This document shows, piece after piece, positions 9,684 through 22,574 of a DNA stretch of 64,000 nucleotides. The stretch is from Alnus glutinosa. Lineage: Eukaryota; Streptophyta; Magnoliopsida; Fagales; Betulaceae. Each line of letters opens with the position of its first letter. Position 1 is the first letter of the stretch. The position numbers and the translations under genes were made by a program. The DNA lies in assembly GCF_958979055.1 (NCBI RefSeq), contig NC_084889.1, positions 7,867,761-7,931,760 on the forward strand. Reading direction: 5' to 3'. Below the pieces are notes generated by a model that worked only from the letters and a program-made list of their open reading frames with translations, was not told where the DNA came from and made no database searches.

Positions 9684-11366
9684 TTGCATGCTTATATTTT
9701 TCCTCACAAACTGCCTTTGGGTTCTCAATTTTCTCAACCAGATTTTACAAAAGCTTGAAAGAAGTAAGGTTTTGTGCTCCAATTACCATACATGATATTG
9801 GTATATTATATTGTAGAAATTGTTACTACCATAGTATATATTGTTCTCATCCTCTTTGCAACTATGGATGAGCAATTTGTACAGGTTCTCAATCTGAGTT
9901 AATCCATTAAATGTGTAATTAATCGTGAGAAGAACCATTATATGCTAAACATTTTTCTTCCCAACTTGTCATTGTTGCAGTTTCCAAGATTTGGATTGTG
10001 GGATAATATTCTTCTAATGTAAAAAGAACAGATGACTATAATAAACCATCCAAAATGATATTTTGTGGCCCTTTTTAACAACTTTTCATAAAAATAATAG
10101 TACCCTACTAGTGCTTGTTGATTGCAGGGCATTTGTCTTGCTTGGATCTCAGAAAGAACAAGGTGAAGCTTTGAAATTGCTGAAAAAACCATGTCAAACT
10201 CATGAGCATTCTTTTGATTTGTGACTTCCATTTCTTTTTCAAAATCCAAACGTAGGGGAATTGGATAATCAGTCTTTCGTGGAATGAGTCTTGCAGCAAT
10301 GAATATTGTGATGTTTGGTGAAAGATCGTTTTCCAACGGTTTGAAAGATCAATGCACCCCCTATATTTCATTTCTTGCATATTTGTTTATGCCAAGGAAG
10401 TCAAAAGTCCTCTATTACTTTCCAACCTCGCATGAGGCAAAAATTATTATTCATTGAAAAAAAAAAAAAAGAGGCATGTTACATGTAGTTTCCTTTGGGA
10501 GACGCCCTACATTTGTAGGTTAAGATATTTATATGTGAAATGATGCTTACTCTGAAGTGTTGTTTACTCTCTGACGTGGCTCGCTGCTGTGAAAATCACT
10601 ATTAAATTTTGGACGGGTTAATTCGTATGTTTCACATCAATGTTAATTTTCACTGCTACATTAAACACCGGAGAATAAGCACTTGGAAGTACATGCAATA
10701 TTTCTCTATTTATATTGGTACCATTTCCTTGTCCATATTCTAAATGAGTGGTGTTAGGGACATTACAACTTTTATTATAATTCCCTTACAAACTAATATA
10801 GTGCTTACGCAGTAAACAATTAAATTTAATTGTGGCTAATACGGTAGTGCCACGTGACTGCAACGTCAGTTTGTAAGTCCACAGATCACTTACCCAGTTA
10901 ATCACTAAACTATTATATTTGATTGTGGCTAATGCGAGAGTCTCACTTAGATTGTCACGCCAGTTTGAAAAATTATAGTTAATATGTTGGACCGTTTCAA
11001 TGAACTTGTTTTCAGTTAACAATGTAATGCGAGCCAGCCCCTGATGCTGTGGATAAGAAGCCAACTGCAAAATCTCAAATATTGTACGCGTGCTTATGCC
11101 ACCAAATCTTAAATTAGCAGTGAATGCCTTCCCAACTGCCAACATTAATCATTCAAGGTTCTTTGCCCAGCTATTTGGAGATCAACAACATTAATCATCT
11201 CTGCTATTTCTCTAAGGGAATATTATTCCTCAAGTTAAAGCAGAATATTTTTAAGTCTCTTTTTCAGCTTGTCCTTCATGGTAGCCTCTCTCTGGTCCAA
11301 TACCTCTTACAGGTAGATAAAGGGCCAGAGGCAACATAGGTCATTAACTGAACAATTGATAATAAT
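9684..11366. other. 3' flank and intergenic DNA, no supported gene
   Basis: AT-rich. A minus-strand open frame at 9938-10336 (132 aa) has no recognisable domain. Two diverged copies of an about 90-bp unit built on TTTGATTGTGGCTAAT or TTTAATTGTGGCTAAT lie near 10820 and 10915. Nothing else could be supported. Confidence 0.5.
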
Positions 11367-11569
11367 GGAGAAACTGCAGTTGTTCTCCTCAAATTTACAC
11401 CCAAATTTTTACAAGTTTTCAATTGACCTTTAAACTACTTTGCTCTTTCGCTTAGCCCCTCGCCGTTAGGATTTTATATTAACTTGCACGGCAAACGCAT
11501 CATGCGACCCACCCATAACATAAAATGTCTATTATAAGCCCCATGGATGACTGTTTTTCTTCTTCTTTT

Positions 11570-11608
<39 letters not shown>

Positions 11609-11808
11609 TTTCATGAGAGGTATTCTTGTCATTTTAGATCATGTGTGTCACATGTGACCCATTTTCTTTCGGGTTTAACAAAAATAATCCTAACAAAGGG
11701 AGTTTAGCGAAAGGGCCAAGTAGTTTGAGAGGACATTGCAATTTTTTAAAGTTTGAGAGGATGTCGCAATTTGGGTGCAAATTTGAGGGGAGTTAAGTAT
11801 GGTTTTCC
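11367..11808. mobile_element. Foldback element, MULE-MITE-like, diverged
   Basis: Left end (GGAGAAACTG...CTCCTCAAATTTACACCC) is the imperfect reverse complement of the right end (GGGTGCAAATTTGAGGGG...GGTTTTCC). A second inverted pair lies inside (CTCTTTCGCTTA near 11442, TAGCGAAAGGG near 11704). The terminal pattern resembles the better preserved element at 41138-41564. No clean duplication was found. It contains a (TA)n tract at about 11573-11604. Confidence 0.6.
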
Positions 11809-12346
11809 TATTATGAAATTGAATCACCAAGTCTACTGGCCCACTGGCAATGAAGAGAAACTGAGGCATCAGACAGACTGACCAAAAATAAAGCATTGAA
11901 TAGAAGCAGGAACAACAAATTAAAATATTGAATTTACAAATCAAATAAAAAATATTCCTTTCATCATAATGAATTGAATTGAATCAATTTTTAAATTTTA
12001 CAAAATCTGTGCTGGTGGCCTGACACATACAAAGAAAACATATGGACCTATGGTAAGAATACAAACAAAATCGATTACTATCAGGTATTAATCACAAACT
12101 AAATTAGCTACACAGTGCTGCAGCTAATCAAACCCTACAAATCCAAGTAAATAACAACTATTTCCATGAAACTATTACCCTCCACAAGTCAATGTCAAGC
12201 CGCTAACTGAAGAACCAAAATAGAATCTGGAATCAAGAAATGCCAGTGTATGCAAAAATTCTGCAGGTTTTTGCCACTCATGCACTACACAGGCTTCAGC
12301 AGGCTGCCAGAGATGCTGAATGGATGTTACCAGATATTTTCCATTC

Positions 12347-12952
12347 TTATTTGAAATGGTCTTGTTTAAGAATTGCGTCAAAATCAGGGAATAGTTCTTC
12401 ATCAGCATTCTGTCTCCAAGTTTCACCATTCATATGGACAAACCATGATACTTGAGGAGACAGGGATGAATATATATCTGCATATATTCGAAATAGCCAC
12501 ATATTACTCCAAATTTATTTGAAAACATTCTCACAGGATAGCTAGAAATCACTGGCGATTCATTTGAATTTTTTTTTTTTTTTTAAAAAAAAAAATTAAG
12601 TATTTTCAAATAATTAAAGGGAAACTAGGTATAAAACATAGCTTAATAAGAGCCTTAAATTTATAACTTCTCCTTATTGACCACGACTATTTACTTGAGT
12701 TTCATAACATTACTAGTGCAGAGCATATAGAAATTTCCACATGAAATTTGGCATGCTCAAGTAAAAAAAAAAATGCCTTATATATAACACTCCAATTTAA
12801 ATGAGATCCGTAAATTGGAGGTAGTTTTTATTGTGAAAGAAGAGCAACAACTCATAAGTTACTTCAGCAACAAGTTTCTTTGTGATTAGTTCAGCCTATG
12901 TTAAAAATGTATATCATCAATTGTGATCAGAATCAGCAGCAGCAGCAGCAGC

Positions 12953-12991
<39 letters not shown>

Positions 12992-15900
12992 GACAAAGAA
13001 CAACTCAATGACAGACTCATGACAGATCTCTCTCTCTCTCTCTCTCTGGGAACTATATCCTTAACTCAATCTTACCATTGAAAAAGAACAAGTCAATGAC
13101 AGACTCATGACAGATGGATGACTATTCGTAGCTGAACTAAACTTTGCTAGTGTTACAAGAAGGGACAGAGCCACCAAGTTACCATGTTCAGTAGGAGCAT
13201 AACCCTGGGTCAGCCCGCATGTGTGGACAAGTTTTAATGATCAGGGGAGGCAATTTCCACCCTTTGGCATCTGCCCTCCTCCATTTTAATTAAAGTTTAA
13301 GTCCATTATATGAAGAAATCGCCATAATTACCAAAAGCAATTAGAATGACTTCAGGTTCTAATGGTCTAGTTGGTCTAGTGGCATCAAGCAGTGCTTCTT
13401 ATGAAACCTCAATGTGTTAGATTGAAAGTTCAAGAAAACCAGAGTGGTAAGTTTTCTTCTTCTTCTTCTTCTTCTTCTTCTTTTTTGACAAGTCAAGACA
13501 CCTATTATAGTCTCTTAGGACAAGGAATTAGTCTTTAGGCTTTGAGCATGTATTGTTGATCCTAACTACGCACTAGAAAAAAAAATAAATAAATAAATAA
13601 GGAACAAAAAGAAGTTCATATCTCAAAATACTGGCATTTTTTTACAAGAAAATATTACAGGACATGAACAGAAGAAAAAGCTAATATAATCAATCAATTA
13701 TGTACACACAAGTAGACACAGTAAGAATGAGAGAGGGGCGGGGAGGTGGAGGGCACAATTTATTATATAAAACCTTCATCAAGAATCTATACAATTTTCC
13801 CCCTTACTTCCCTTGATAAACCAAGTGTGTAGTTATTGATGATAAAAATGTTTGATTATTTTTATATGAACAGAAATTTCCTACAAACTTGTCTAAAAGT
13901 GACATGTTTCCCTTAATATGTGAGAACTGAGAAGCACGTGTTTTTATTAATAGCATAAAAAACCATGTGAGAAGTTTATGCTATTAATAAAAACACGTGC
14001 TTCTCAGTTTTCACATACTAAGGGACACATGTCACTTTTAGAAACGGAGTTAGAAGAATTCCTCAAAAATTTATAAACATAGTTAGTGTGCTAATTATTA
14101 AGAATTTACGTGCTTCTGAGAAACCTATAAAGGTGAGCTTCAGTAGGCAAAATGTTGCACCAGGAGGTGCCTACAAATAACCAAAGTGCCAATTCATTGA
14201 TGTTGGAATCTAGCCTGGGCACCTAACCTTTGCAAGAATATGAAAAACTGGGACGCAAACAAAAACCCACAAAAATTAAACCATACAATTGTAAATCACG
14301 TGCATCCATTTAGTTGGTGTATACGCATGGGTGTATGTCAACATGTTCACACTTACATACCTGTAACAGAAGCTGGATCCCGTTCTCTTGTACTATGCAA
14401 TACCAAAGTCCCAGAAAGCACAACTATGAGTCCGCAAAGCACTGACACAATACTGCTAGCACTCTGACCAGACCAATCCTAGAAAAACAGAAAGAAAAAA
14501 ATATAATACACTGAAATTAAAAATGCAAATTACTTCCAGCGAATGAATCAAAGATACCTTGAACATTATGGCACTGGCAAAAATTGTAAGTGATGTGAAC
14601 AGAGCATAATAGATTGGAGAAACAACAGCTGCGTTGAATGTGTCCAAAGCCTGGGTCATTGATTTGCATTATTTTCTAAATAAAGACAGGACAAACAAAT
14701 GGCACCAATTATAAACTACAGTGAAGTATATCTACAGAAAAACATTTTGAATCCATTTACAACTTTCTAGTGTTGCACGTGAATTGAAATGTGTCATTTC
14801 ATTCTTTACAGTTGTGGATGTTTTGAACGTTAATTATGTTACATAAACAATATATTCTCGTCCATCATCTCATTCATATTAAGAACGAGCCAACGAAACT
14901 CCCTGAAGTATCATCCGAAATCCTATGGTCACCATGCCAACGATTCTTGATTAATCTCAAATATGATGACAAGTTACAGAGGAGCGGAGACCATTGCAGT
15001 CAAATTAAGATATCTAGAATCCACAACATCTTAGTTCTAAGTGTCGAAAACAATCCTCCTTTTCAGAAAGAACTTTTCTGGTATTTGAATAATACTAACC
15101 ACCTCTACATCCAGAAAAGGAAAATAAGTAGATGAATAAATAAAAGGGCAAGAAGACATCAAGGCATTTAAGAGAAAGGTATACAAGTTATACATCTAAA
15201 TCTCTGACTAAAGTCAAGTGCAACATATAAAAACACATATTCCTCAGCATTTTCTTTATTTTTTTCTTGGAGTAAGGAGAAGTCTTTATGATGCTAAATT
15301 GATATTAAATGCCATCATTAATCCCATGACCATTATTGTTACAAAACTCTCACAAGGACAGGAGCTGTAAATGATTCCAAAACACGCGAATACTTCTAGT
15401 GGTAACAAATTTTCCAACATTGATCATCACTAACAGATATTGATACTTGAGTTGAAAGATCGTGACAAACAAGCACTTGGGACAACACATGCTGAATGAC
15501 TATTGTTAAGTATACATGTGTGAGTATAAAATGATTGAATCCCACATTGGAAAGATGTAAAAAGTGTGAGTGACTAATATAGCATAGTCTGGCCCAAAGC
15601 CATAAGCTTAAGCTTTGGGGTTGTATAGTGTTTCAACATGCTATATTATGGCTCCTTAAAAAAACTTCCCAAGTTATCAATCTCTCTAACGAGTAGTATC
15701 AAAGCCGATAGTGGTGTGCGGTATGGTAGATCGAGCAAAAGCACGAACAAAGGTCCCAGTCGTAGGGATAAACAGGTGCAAGGTGCAAGCATAGATGAGA
15801 GTCCTTGGAGTGAGAAAGGAAAAGGTTCATGCCATGGGCTTGAAAAGGGTTCCTGAAGTAGGAACAAATGTGCAAGCTGTGAGCATGGACAAGGAGTCTT

Positions 15901-18700
15901 TGGAGAATGAGTAAAAAGGTTCATGTCGCGGGCACAAACGAGAGTTCATAAAGTAGGGACAAAGGTGCATGGCACAGACAAACCCACATAGCCCACAAGT
16001 GATCTTGGAGAGGGCCCATAAGATTGATAAAAAAAGGCTTCCGTTTGAGGGGGAGTGTAGCAATGTGGCGATGGACTCAAACATGAGGGGGAGATTGTTG
16101 AGTATACATGTGTGAGTGTAAAAGGATTGAGTCCCATATTGGAAAGATATAAGTGTGAGTGGTTAATATAGCATAGTTGGGCCCAAACTCATAGGCTTAA
16201 GCTTTTTGGTTCAATAATGTTTCAACATGCTATATTATGGGCTCACTAAAAGACTCCCCAATGTATCAATCTCCCTAACAACTATCTACGCACACACCAC
16301 CAAATAATTGAAAGGCACCTACACCAGGGAAGGAAGAGGACTGCCTCGCATTGTGAAGTCCAAAAACTCAAAGGGCCACCAACTGTTGTGTAGTCCATAA
16401 ACTAAATGAACCACCAAGGACCAAGAGAGAGGGAGCGAGAGAGAGTTAAAACCTTGGATTGCAAGCCCATCTGACAAAGAAAGCTCACTACCTCTATCCC
16501 TAGGGTCCAAAAGTATGTCCCTTAAGACACAAGAAATATATAAATAAATGAACTAGGGTCCACCGGCATATCCTAGAAAAAGAACCTAGGGAAAGCAATT
16601 GCAATCCATACAAAGATTAAAAGAAGATAAAAACTATCATAGTTGTTGATGGCAAATGGTAGACTAGTGTTTTCAATAGATTCCCTATTCTAACATTCAT
16701 GAGATAGCAGATCACGGAGAAGATCCAAGTGAGCTTCAGGAGAAAAATGGGTCCTGATTTAAATGCGTGTGATCACTTGTGTCAAGATTTTGAAATTGAC
16801 TCAAACATTTAGCTGTCGGATGCCTAGATAATTAGACTGATGCTAGATGTGGTTGTTTCTGGACCAGGTCAGCTAAGAACTTAAAGTGCAGTCCCTATCT
16901 ATGTTTTTAGCAGAGAAGTTCAGGTTGATTACCCAACCTTACAGATATGGAGGACCAGTTTCCATCAAAGACAGCATGGATACAGTTTCATAAAAGGCTA
17001 TTCATGAAAGCAGAGTTTTGACAGGACAGAGATACATTTGAAGGTGGTGGAAAATGAAGTACTGAACATTGAAAATGTCTTAAACTAATGACTTTTTAGA
17101 CTTTGAGGATTGGGTTTCTATTAAGTAATAAGTTACGTTTACACTGAGTCCTGAACTCACAACATTTTTCATTCTAGTTGCAATCTGTTATAGAGAGTGG
17201 AGTCTAAAGAGTGTGAGTTTTTTGTGCATTTTATGAACACTTCAAAATTTTCATATTTCAAGAAATCCAAAGGGGTGGGTGTGGGAGGAGGTGGGGATGG
17301 AAGCAAAAAAAGGAAGAAACAAAATCACTGACCTTGTTCAAATAATTCAGTTGAGTGATAACGCATGTAATTGCAACCATTACAAAAACCCATGTTTGGA
17401 ATTGTGCTACCTGGCTTGAACCCTCCAATGTGAGTTTTATTGCAATACCTACAGCTTTAATACTCATAACCTGCAGAAGAAGCATAAAAGTCTGTTGTCT
17501 GCATGTGCTTCAAATGATTATCTAGGGATAGGATATTTTCGTAAGATGGACAGACAGCATATGCCCATAATTAGAAAAAGAAAATGATAATAGGAGCAAC
17601 AGAACATATACTGCAAATACTATCATATTAAAAAGGCATTTTTGAGCAACTCTTTATGGAAGAACCAAGGAATGCTAACCGTCAGAGATCCAATTATGGA
17701 ACATATGCCAACATAGACCATTATGTTTGTCTGCCCATGGCGTGGTTCAAAATACAAGATCAGCAACAAAGATACAGCTATTGCTGAGGCTGTATATAAA
17801 AGAAAGGCTGGACCAAAAACATGAAAACAATCAACATAGAGGAGAGAAAAACTAAACATAGAAACAGCAAAACAATGTTCAAAAAGTTTACCTGGTTGAG
17901 TCGCTAACTCCCAAATTTCTTCCACTGAAGTCAGACTACGTTCACTTGGAGCATGAAGCACAATGACTACAGACCCCACAATGCATAAGACACACCCCAG
18001 TATACCCATTTTCCCCAATTTTTCCTTCAAGAAGAAGTGTGCTAGAATGGCACTTGCAACAAAATGAACAACAAAGTCAAAACCACAAAATTATTCATCT
18101 GAAACACAAAGGTTGGCAGGTTGCATTTGGTTGCAGGGAAATGAAGCCATGGAATAGGGATTGAAGCCAAATTCTAATTCCAAAATCTGTTTGCTTATGA
18201 GGATAATATAAACTGAACAGAAAATGGATCACAAATCACAACTATTCCACGGCTAATCCAGTAGTTTGACTTTCAAAGATTTTGAATTTCAAATAAAATC
18301 TGGTTCTATTGCAACCAAGCACAGCAACACTAGAATTTAAACTAAGGGCATCAGATGCACCTAACAATTATACTCAAAGCTCCAAGTGGCGTCACAAGCA
18401 CCGCAGGAGCAAATATGTAAGCGACAAAATTGGATAGTTCACCAACGATCACTGTCAAAATTTGAAATAAAAACAAATAGTTGGCTCATATTTCCTCACA
18501 GTTTTCCAAAATCAACACATTCACGATTCAACAATGCAAGACTTACTTGTCACCATGCCAATCCACCAAAGGGGCTCCTTCAGATACCCGTATCCACCCG
18601 AACCTTTATTCCATTAACCAGACAATCCACCATCACAATAATTCATATTAGTGAACTCAAGTTGCATACAATTTCAATTTTACAAGTAAAAATGAATTTG

Positions 18701-18732
<32 letters not shown>

Positions 18733-19173
18733 CCTCTCATCACGATCCTATCATTGTAATCATCCCAATAAGTCATGGCAAAGGTTCTAATAATCAGCTC
18801 AATTGGGCAGTGAATACTGATATTGACTTGAGAAATTAATACTGCATTATTTTCAACTCTTTTTAAGTAAAAAATAAAAATAAAAATAATCCCCCAGAAA
18901 GAACTTGTAATTAACTAACTGCATTCTTCTGAAGTGAAAATAAACCAAACCCAAATGTGTAAAAGATGAACAGAATCAGCAAATTGAATCTGGAAATGAC
19001 TGCTTACTGGCTCGAGTTCCCAAGGCGCCAGCCCGTCGGAGACCCAACTTCTTGATGATGAAGCTGGACCCAATAAACACACTAGAAACTGCAGCTAGAA
19101 TAAACCCCTTGAGATTATCGTCGAAGGAGGCCGACAGGGATATTGCTTCTGGGTTCACCAAAGACGCAGCCAT
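12347..19173 (-). CDS. NIPA-family magnesium transporter, 9 exons
   Basis: Exons in coding order: 19173-19008, 18603-18547, 18451-18361, 18052-17892, 17807-17680, 17470-17333, 14650-14558, 14478-14361, 12450-12347. All introns are GT-AG, phases agree, and the total is 1056 nt (351 aa plus stop). The protein shows the NIPA hallmarks GFILAAVSSVFIGSSFIIKK, GYGYLKEPLWWIGM, APAVLVTPLGALSII, LGCVLCIVGSVVIVLHAP and ALDTFNAAVVSPIYYALFT, with about nine membrane spans and a short hydrophilic tail ending KQDHFK. NIPA proteins are predicted Mg2+ transporters of plasma or endosomal membranes. The ATG at 19173 is the first in frame; the frame is open upstream but without ATG. Intron 6 (2.7 kb) holds a TRIM, intron 8 (1.9 kb) a foldback element and CT repeats, intron 1 a (TA)n tract. 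The last exon is assigned by phase and by its plausible C-terminus, so it is the least certain. Confidence 0.88.
12954..13047 (+). repeat. CT/TC microsatellites in NIPA intron 8
   Basis: Two (CT)n runs (12954-12987 and 13028-13047), preceded by a short (CAG)n run at about 12934. The stretch TGACAGACTCATGACAGAT is duplicated on either side of the second run (near 13009 and 13096), pointing to a local slippage duplication. Confidence 0.85.
13345..13490 (+). repeat. Possible degraded tRNA-derived SINE in NIPA intron 8
   Basis: TGGTCTAGTGGCATCAAG resembles a Pol III A box, and GATTGAAAGTTCAAG about 60 bp later resembles a B box. A (TTC)n tract follows. The match is weak and no flanking duplication was found. 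Confidence 0.3.
13871..14063. mobile_element. Foldback MITE-like element (copy 2), in NIPA intron 8
   Basis: Arms AGAAATTTCCTAC...AAAAGTGACATG and CATGTCACTTTTAGAAACGG...AATTCCTC are inverted, with an inner inverted pair ACACGTGCTTCTCAG / GAGAAGCACGTGTTT. It shares the AAAAGTGACATGT and GAGAAGCACGTG blocks with the element at 3535-3728, so the two are one family. Confidence 0.7.
15504..16280 (+). mobile_element. TRIM (miniature LTR retrotransposon) in NIPA intron 6
   Basis: Two direct LTRs (15504-15691 and 16096-16280) start TGTTAAGTATACATGTG / TGTTGAGTATACATGTG and the second ends CTAACA. The 5-bp duplication ACTAT flanks the element (15499-15503 and 16281-16285). A primer-binding site resembling initiator tRNA-Met complement (TAGTATCAAAGCC) follows the first LTR, and a polypurine tract ATGAGGGGGAGA precedes the second. 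The 404-bp interior has no gag or pol, only imperfect repeats built on AAAGGTTCATG and GTAGGGACAAAGGTGC. It lies antisense to the NIPA gene and would be removed by splicing. Confidence 0.92.
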
Positions 19174-20769
19174 TGGTGGGTACAATTTCTCATCTGAACA
19201 ATCACCCGAAAAAAGACACAAAATTGCCAACAAACCAAGAATATATCTACACCTACGTATATATATATATATATAAACACTGAATGTGCGCAGCAGTGGA
19301 GAAAACCAGCGATGGGTTCAACTTCAAGAAAGTGAATCTGACTAGGGAGTAAGATGAAAGTTCCCCCACCTGCCAGTCCAAAGGGATGGTCAGGGATCAT
19401 TGGTAGCATATATATATACATTTTCTTTCATTCTAGGGAATTCATTGGATGTGCAAACTCGTAGCTCTGTTGCTGTACATGTACGCAATCCAAGGCCTCG
19501 TTTTTTTTTTTTTTTTATATCTATTTGACCATCGAGATCAGATAATCTGGGGTTTTCGTTGCGATCAACGGCCAATCTTGTCTTTTTATACTAAATTTGA
19601 TGACATAGGTGAGTGGTGACGTGACCTACAAGGTAATTGCAGCTGAGCTCATGTGCTAGTTTTTTTTTTTTTTTATTAAATTCAAATCTAAAAATTCACA
19701 TCTATCCTTGTTAAAGCTTGTGAGAATAAGATGCATTTAAAAAAAATGTACATGAGAATTATAGGCTTTAATAATTCTATTAAAAATGTATGTTGAAATA
19801 ACGTAATTTAATAAATTGTGTTGAAAAAAAATTATTTCGTTCCAATTTGGAGAAAAAAGTCAATACTTTCCTATTTTTAGAACGTTTTATTACTCTAAAT
19901 TTGGCGTTCTTTTTTTGTTTGAACAGTTCGTATAGAATCGTCTCCTTTGTCAAAATATGAGTGGCTTGATTACACTCCCGTTTGACATGATCAATCTGTC
20001 AATTGGAAAAAACAAAGTAATGAGACCTGCTAGGGGGTCACTCCACATTGTATCTATGATACTGTAATGTCATAATTAAATGTTCTACGATGTTGATCTT
20101 TGATCAATAATATTAAAATTTAAAAAAAAAAAAAAAAAATCTGATTCTGTAGCATTCCCTATCTTAAGGAAGCCCAAAGTTTTGGGCTTAGAATGTGCAA
20201 GCCCATTTAATTGGGTCTATGTTGGCTTATAAAATGAATCAAGAACCCATTAAGCAGAGGGTTAAAAAAATATTTTTTAATTGTATTTCGAATGTGATGT
20301 GTGGTTGAATGTTTGGGGTGATGTAGCACTTATGGCCTTATGGGAGGGTTTAAATTATCTAATTTTATGATTATTTTGTTTAATTAGTTTTTTATTAGGA
20401 AAATTTACAAAAGAGTACCCTAGTTTCAAAAACCCTAGCCACGTATGTCTCTCATTTTCTCTCTTTTTTGAATTTATTAGTATTGAATTTAAATTCATTA
20501 ACACTTCATCTCATGCATTATGAACTTAACCCTTTTTGAGTCCAAGTTAATGTAAAAAAATGTTGGAGTGCTGTAGGGAGTTTTTTTATTTTTATTTTTT
20601 TGAAAAAAAAAGGACTACACCACTTTGATTTTTCAAAAAAAAAAAAAAAAATGCTAAACAAATACCCTAAGAAGAAATAATTTTGGGTGTGTGTGTTTTT
20701 GGAAGGGCCCCTACATGAAAAGTGAAAAAAGAATAATTTTTTTGTGTGGGTTTTGGATAGAGGAAACTA
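19174..20769. other. 5' region of the NIPA gene and AT-rich intergenic DNA
   Basis: The first few hundred bases should hold the NIPA 5' UTR and promoter (minus strand). A (TA)n tract sits at about 19258-19276. Beyond about 19600 the sequence is AT-rich with homopolymer runs and no supportable gene. Confidence 0.5.
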
Positions 20770-21444
20770 TGCACCGTTTGTTTCGACATAAAATAATTTC
20801 CGTCGTAAAATATTTTCAATGAAATCATTTTTCTTCTTGAAAATATTTTTTGATGTTTGGCTTGTACGAAAAAATCACCAACGGCAAAAAACAGAATTCG
20901 GCAACTGCACCGAAATCTTTCCATTACCACCGGATTGGCCAAAATGGCTAGAATCCAACCGTTCTTTGGCCAAATCCCGACCAAAACAGTAGGAATTCGG
21001 CCAATTTGACCGAATTCTTGCCGTTCTCCTGCCAAATTCCGATGACGGCGGCTCGAAGTCGCCTGATTTCGGCGGCAATTGCCGAATTCCGTCATCGACA
21101 AGATTCCGACGGCCAACGTTATTGTCAAAATTTGGTGAGTGTCGCCAGATTCTGGCAATCGGATACCAAAATTCGAGACCTTCAACGGTAAACTGAAGCT
21201 ACCAACAAACTCAAATGTTCGGCAATGATGGATTCCCATAAACATGCGGGCAAGAATGAAAAGTTTAAATTCGGAAAATGATTTACTGTTTTGAAAATCA
21301 TAAATCGTTTTCCAAAAATTAAAGAAATTTTTATGGTCAAACTGAAAATTATTTCCGTTGACCATTATTTTCACTACCACCAAACATCGTAAAATGCCAA
21401 AAACATTTTTTCGAAAAACATTTTACGCCGAAACAAGCAGAGCA
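20770..21444. mobile_element. Foldback TIR element, about 675 bp, superfamily uncertain
   Basis: Left end TGCACCGTTTGTTTCG and right end CGAAACAAGCAGAGCA are inverted, followed inward by inverted GTAAAAT / ATTTTAC and AAAACATTTTT-type blocks. TA flanks both ends, which could be a 2-bp target duplication. The middle has several GAATTCGG / CCGAATTC inverted motifs. Long antisense frames here come from the repeat structure. A purine-rich (A/G) tract follows to about 21545. Confidence 0.6.
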
Positions 21445-21609
21445 TAAATGAAAAAAATAAAAAAATAAAGAAAAAAGAAAAAAATAAAGAAAAAGAAGAA
21501 GAAAGAAGAAAAGAAAAGAAAGAAAGAAGAAGAAGAAAGAAAAATGAGAAGTAATTGACTCAAGCTGGAGGAACATTATAACGAAGATGAGTGCTATGCA
21601 TACTCCAAG

Positions 21610-22574
21610 CAGGGGTGTACACAACTGGTTGCGATTGCTGTTATTTGCTCATAACCGCAACCTCAACCGAGGTCCTCGGTTATTCCTATTTTAACAACCG
21701 CAACTGGTCTAACCGTAATTGGTAGACCGGTTACGGTTATTACCAACTGCCGGTTATCCAGTTATTTTAAACCGGTTATTAACTAAGTAACCGGTTTTAT
21801 TTTATTGTTGAATTTTTCTATTTTTTTTTTATTAAAAAAAAAAAATCCAATATTTGACATTTAGTTACATCATTTTATATCCTTCCATGTTTTATTTAAA
21901 TTACTAACTAGATTTATATCTCTAATTAGTGTACCAAAACAACTAAAGTTAGCTAAGTCTGTAAGTCTGCTTAAAGCATGAAGCAAATAAAACATTCCTT
22001 GAACATGATCTAGGTTGGCATGAAGCAAAAAAAAAAAAAATCAGCAATGCTACTACACTTAACAGACAGAGAAGAACACTGTTGAACTTCGATTTATTGA
22101 ACTGGGTGCATGCCATTTCAAACAGACAGAGAAGTGGGTGGACTTAATTGTGAGGAATTTTAGAAGCTCGTTCTATGGCAAAGTGCTGTTCATCCAAACT
22201 TGTGCGAGAATGATAGATAATAGCAGCCATGGAGGTCGTGCCGTAGTCACCTCAGTAGTTATAGCACCACTCCATCTTTCTATATTTTGTTATTCTACAT
22301 TCTGATTGCATTTTATGGAGTTGGGTTTTGTGGAAATGAATTAATATATATATATATATATATATAATTATATATAATAGAAAAACCGGTTACCGGTTAC
22401 CGATTACTCGGTTATTAACCGGTTTTTTTAAATGTTATAACCGGTAACCGCAACCGGATACCTGGTTATCCGGTTATGATTATTTTCGGTTTTTCGATTA
22501 GCAGTCGACGGTTATTAGCAGTTACTGGTTACCGGTTATTTCCGGTTAATAACCATCTTACTTGTACACCTCTA
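21610..22574. mobile_element. Non-autonomous hAT element, 965 bp, with CCGGTTA-rich ends
   Basis: Ends CAGGGGTGTAC and GTACACCTCTA are inverted. Flanks ACTCCAAG (21602-21609) and ACTTCAAG (22575-22582) match 7 of 8 as a hAT-type 8-bp duplication. The subterminal 180 bp at each end is packed with ACCGGTTA, CGGTTAT and their complements, while the central 450 bp is unrelated AT-rich DNA. Dense subterminal motifs recall the transposase-binding sites of Ac/Ds-type elements. No transposase is encoded. Confidence 0.82.

Noticed and set aside
9938..10336. 132-aa minus-strand open frame with a plausible-looking hydrophilic stretch
   Set aside because: No domain recognised, no splice partners and no codon bias apparent. 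It could be an old gene fragment but cannot be supported.
20667..21383. 238-aa minus-strand open frame
   Set aside because: It lies inside the foldback element and reflects repeat composition; no protein family resembles it.
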